Position numbers and translations under genes: made by a program
Notes under the pieces: model-generated
The model's input: the letters and a program-made list of their open reading frames with translations, nothing else
Told to the model about the DNA's origin: nothing
Databases searched by the model: none
Source of the DNA: Apricaphanius iberus
Lineage: Eukaryota; Chordata; Actinopteri; Cyprinodontiformes; Aphaniidae
DNA: 64,000 bases
Assembly (NCBI GenBank): GCA_028564705.1
Contig: JAPXFQ010000338.1
Location: 1,116,001-1,180,000, forward strand
Direction: 5' to 3'
Shown here: piece by piece, positions 60,166 to 64,000 of the stretch
Layout: each line of letters begins with the position of its first letter
Position numbering within the stretch: position 1 is the stretch's first letter

Positions 60166-60841
60166 GCTCAGTATTTGTAGATTCATGTATTTGAAAACTA
60201 ACCCCCAATTATTAGTGAGAAATTTGCCTGTTGAATGATTTTTTTTTTCCTTTCAGCATACCAGAAATATTCAAAAGAAAATGCAGTTTGGGAAGCAGAA
60301 ATACCTATGTACAATGCTACTTGATAATCTATTAGCTGACATTTGCAAATTATTTCTTTTTTTGCTATTTCTTTTTCTTGATAATGATTGGTTGTACCTC
60401 CAGAAGCAGAGGTGAAGATGACCGTGGATGCTGGCTTCAGCAGTAGTGCAAAAACGGTTGCAACTGTGCCTAAATTTAAAAGTCTATGTGATGTGTGACC
60501 AACAAAAGAAGGCAGTTCTTCGCGTTTTTAGAAGGGATCTCAATATCAAGAATTTGCAGTTTTGAATCATTGATTTCTGACCGCCGAGACCATGAGTCCA
60601 ATCTCCTGACAATGTTTTCAAAATGAGCTGTTTGGTGATGTGCTAGGCCAACATTAACATGCTTGCTCTCTGTTTTGATGTGACTTGTTGTTAATTTGGT
60701 TTTTAAAATTTTGATGCATTTCCAATTAATTGAGTTGAATAAAACTGTGAAGAGAAAGTTGTGATATATTTATTTGCTTGAAGTAAAGTAACATTTAAAT
60801 TATTAGTGATTGGTTGTGTACTACAGCAGCACCTAACTTAG

Positions 60842-61258
60842 CAACACATCCTCACTCCCAAATCGTCACATATGGAAGCAGGATCGGACTCCTGACCAAG
60901 CGTCCATATGTGACGAGTTGGGTACCCCCCTCACGTCATTTTTTGACGTGCTATGTGCTCCCGTTGAATGTTAAACAGATCCCTAGACATCAGTAATTGA
61001 CGCTTGCTTGCTTGTTTAAAAGAATGTGTTTTTGTCCTTCTGTGACCTTAAGGTTAGAACATAAAACTTGTGGGTTGGTTAAAATTGGTTAGATAACTCA
61101 ACGTACGGTATGTTATTCTGCTATATCGAACGGCTCTGAAACCAAACAAACTTCAGATGTTAACAATACAGGGGGAACCCAACTCGTCACATATGGACGC
61201 ATGGTCTGGAGTCTAATCTTGCGTCCATATGTGACGAGTTGGGAGTGAGGATGCGTTG
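60842..61258. mobile_element. foldback element with hairpin-bearing terminal repeats
   Basis: 417 bases. The terminal inverted repeats are about 85-88 bases (60842-60929 and 61171-61258). Each contains its own palindrome, so four alternating copies of a TCGTCACATATGGA-type block occur. The hairpins are at 60857-60922 and 61178-61243. AACTTA flanks the element on both sides (60835-60840 and 61259-61264), with one extra G on the left. The centre (60930-61170) has no gene. It is non-autonomous; I cannot assign a superfamily. Confidence 0.85.
61178..61243. repeat. perfect 23-bp stem hairpin with 20-base loop
   Basis: Arms 61178-61200 and 61221-61243 are exactly complementary (starting CCCAACTCGTCACATATGGA). 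The hairpin at 60857-60922 is the same with two unpaired positions and a related loop. Confidence 0.95.
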
Positions 61259-62671
61259 AACTTAATCTATTTCATGAGGAACATCGGGAAGGTTAAAATG
61301 CCCAGACTTGTTTAACAAAATATTGTCCTAAATTTAGACTACATATTTGTAAACCAAAGACTTGAAGCTTCTTGCATTGGGTATCCTTAAAGCACGAGAT
61401 CAGCTTGGTGATAAACATTGGTGCAGCTGGCACAAAGTCACAGACCCAAACAAAAAGATAAGTGGTTGAGTTTAGTTAGGACTCCAAACCCAGGGTTTAA
61501 ATTAAACTTTAATCAAGGACCAAATGTTATACATTGGTATATATCTTTCTATGTTTGAGAGTAAAAAGAGAAAACTAAGGCTAGTTAAAGTAAGATGATC
61601 AACAGTGCTGCTAACAGTTTTATAGTTGTTTTGTAAATGTTAATGTTGAAAAGGGCTCAGTAGCTCAGGTAGTGTCTGCTCCTGTTTTGACCTTTTACTT
61701 TAGCCTCTCCTGTATTTAAATAAAAGTAAAGTTTGATGTGCTAACTACTACTTGTCTGAGAAGCACCTCAGCAACTGGCTAAAGATTTGTCTTTGTCCAG
61801 TCTGGTTTTGTTAAGCCTATATTCACACTCGCTCCTTGTGAATTTATTTGAGATTTTATTTATGTTTTATGAAAACAGAAAATGTTTTATTGAAAAAAAG
61901 CCTATTAGAAAAATATAAAAAAACAAGAATTTTGTTGCAAAAACTACACCCAGCAACATTTTCAAATGATAAACTGTCAGATTTTTAAACTGGACCTTAT
62001 CTACACATGAGGCAAGAGCATTATTACAGTAATAGCCACCTTCGGCATTAGCTCAGGTCGATATTATTTCTGGAAAATCATTATGGTCTGTGTTCTCCCT
62101 TGGGGAACATCCTATGGTAGAGAAAATAGGAGCTGTGGAATGATGCTATCAAAGGATCTAATCACTTTTTCAGCACAAAGTAGATAGTGAAAAGTGATTT
62201 TTTTTTTTTTTCTGTGTTAGTGTGCTTGATACACCATGGAATAAGGAGTGCAGGAATAATATCTGGTCAGTAGAAATTCAGAAGTAGTTTTTTTTTTTTT
62301 GGGTGGTTGAGCTAAGTAGTGTATTAACATATCTGTGCACAGACCAATCTCTAAGTGCCTCATACAAGAATTCCACCTGCATTGTTTGTGAGGAAGTAAT
62401 CAAATATTATCTTCTTCCTCATTATATTAAACAGAACTCCCGGTCACATATGGTTCTTGTATACAATGGCCACAGATGGGTGATTAATTGAAGTGTTCTG
62501 AAGGCGACTCTCTTTCTGACCAATTGAAATCGAGGATTAGGGCAGTGAACAAAAATAAGAGCTGCAATCAGAAAACCTTTCAAACTGCACCAGATCTTTT
62601 CAAGACATAATATTGATTTAGCCTTCTAAAACCACATTTAGAAAATGGTGATAAATACACAAATACCATCA
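61259..62671. other. no gene recognised
   Basis: T runs at 62199-62211 and 62289-62300. 62340-62520 is free of repeat signatures. Confidence 0.45.
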
Positions 62672-63250
62672 TACAGTGCAATGTAAAAGGTTAGTTTACA
62701 CCATTTTGAAAGTGTTCACATTTTGTCACACTGTAACCTTAAACTCTAATATCTTTTATTTGAATATTATGCGATAGACAACGTAATAGAAATTTGACTG
62801 TGAAGTATAACGAACATTTATACTTTTTTATTACTGATTGGATTTAGGTCTGGAGTTTGCGTTAGCCATTTTAATATATCAATAAAATATTCTTGTCCTG
62901 CTGGAAGGAGAACCTCAGTCAAAGTATGTAGTGCTTTGCAGCCTTTAACTGATTTTCTTCCAGGTTAGGCCAACATTGAGGTCCATTCTTCACATCAATT
63001 CGGATCAACATGATACTGCCACCACCATGTTTTACAATAGGAATGCTGGACTTGGGGTTTTACCTGCAGTTGCAGTTGTCCTCCACATAAAACATGTTGC
63101 ATGCAGAATTGAACAATACATTTGTACTTTGTTTCTCCCTCAAATCCATAAAGGCCACATATGTGACGCACATGTCTAAAAGTTGTCCTGTTAATGTGTT
63201 CAGTTTTTTAAACAACAGCAGCTACTAGATTTATCATGGAACTCTTCACT
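62672..63250 (-). mobile_element. Tc1-like element, decayed 3' half
   Basis: On the minus strand, 63035-63009 reads KHGGGSIM, a conserved transposase box. Further on, 62857-62833 reads TPDLNPI in place of SPDLNPIE, so the catalytic Glu region is eroded, with stops in between. The sequence ends near ACAGTGCAATGTAAAAGG at 62675, in the position of the terminal repeat. The copy is truncated at its 5' side and inactive. Confidence 0.8.
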
Positions 63251-63431
63251 GTTACTGATCAATTCTCTCCTTGGACCTTTAGTCTCAAGCCCCTTGACTA
63301 AAGAGCGTGAAATACAAATAGACTCCACACATTGATAATTTTTATTTCTGATAACTTTTGAAAACAATGCTTAACTTTTCCTCTGATTTATGTGGGTTTA
63401 GTTTGCTTACATAAAATCTAAAAGGATGGAT

Positions 63432-63432
<1 letters not shown>

Positions 63433-63471
<39 letters not shown>
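63433..63471. repeat. (TA)n microsatellite
   Basis: About 19 uninterrupted TA units; produces the Tyr-Ile runs in the frames over it. Confidence 0.97.
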
Positions 63472-63474
<3 letters not shown>

Positions 63475-64000
63475 CCCATCTCTATCTGTCTCTTTGCAGA
63501 AGTATGTGTTTTCAATGAATCACTTTCCAATAAGGCTGTAAGGCAGACAGGCTATACCAAAATGCTGTGTAAAGCAGATTTTCCAGGGAGTATTTTGAGA
63601 GGTATTAATGGCTTTGTGAATATTTGGATGATTAGTCATATAGCTCATATGGATAGTAAGCATTAATCATACTTTTTGATCATGTGGATGTGAAAAGTAT
63701 CTCAGCAGTCTCCTAGGAGAGCCTGTGGAGGTCAGTAATTGAAGTATGTTGGGGGTCTACGGAAAGTGTGATCCTTTAACCTGGATCCCAGAGAAGTGTT
63801 GATGAGTCCTGAGTTTCTGTCAGTTTCTAAGCAAATGTGCATGTACAGTTACTCTGCGCTTATCAAAACAGAGCGGAATATCACAAATCTAATATCCCAC
63901 TTAAGAATATTGAAGACTGTTATAAATGTTCCATCAAGGGCAACAAGCAGTGTGTAGAGTTGGTGGATTTACTGCTAAATCGGTGACAATCCACTTGTAA
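63472..64000. other. no gene recognised
   Basis: Non-repetitive sequence to the window edge. Confidence 0.5.

Noticed and set aside
63342..63666. Frames with Tyr-Ile repeats
   Set aside because: Translation of a (TA)n microsatellite.
1..64000. Bacterial-type features (operons, ribosome binding sites, riboswitches, integrons)
   Set aside because: All signals are of vertebrate genomic DNA; none of these apply.

Overview
This window looks like gene-poor nuclear DNA from a ray-finned (teleost) fish. No host protein-coding exon could be supported. The background is AT-rich, has (TG)n, (TA)n and TTTA microsatellites, and is crowded with element types typical of teleosts: Tc1/mariner, hAT-like, PIF/Harbinger-like and TTAA-flanked MITEs, CR1/L2-type LINEs, a tRNA-like SINE, and retroviral LTR sequences. 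The species cannot be told from the sequence. Most open frames here are chance frames or decayed transposon genes.

Layout. 0-7 kb: decayed hAT-like and TTAA-type MITEs, an LTR-like repeat (4.5 kb), an unrecognised coding-like stretch (5.2-5.7 kb), and a well-preserved solo LTR with a 5-bp target duplication (6.1-6.7 kb). 7-23 kb: mostly featureless DNA with a hAT-like relic (11.4-12.3 kb) and a LINE tail (17.5-18.1 kb). 23.3-28.8 kb: a minus-strand endogenous retrovirus with paired ~249-bp LTRs, broken gag, a protease, the end of integrase, no reverse transcriptase, and a small ORF behind a splice-acceptor-like site. 32.9-37.4 kb: two minus-strand CR1/L2-type LINE relics. 38.5 kb: a hAT-type MITE with a perfect 8-bp target duplication. 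42.1-42.8 kb: a decayed Tc1 fragment. 43.1-44.8 kb: an apparently complete Tc1/mariner element with an open 347-aa transposase whose catalytic spacing is DD38E, the spacing of the Intruder family. 45-52 kb: TTAA-flanked MITEs, a perfect 78-bp tandem duplication, a 19-bp minisatellite and a Harbinger-like element. 55-56.5 kb: a third LINE fragment and a second copy of the LTR-like repeat. 58-63 kb: a SINE, a MITE, a foldback element whose long terminal repeats each contain a 66-base hairpin, and a second decayed Tc1 fragment.

The only gene likely to make an intact protein is the DD38E transposase; its inverted termini and flanking TA suggest it could have moved recently. The retrovirus and the LINEs are pseudogenised. 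The most unusual structures are the foldback element at 60.8-61.3 kb, the DD38E element, and the retrovirus's acidic 14-residue triple repeat and post-splice-site micro-ORF.
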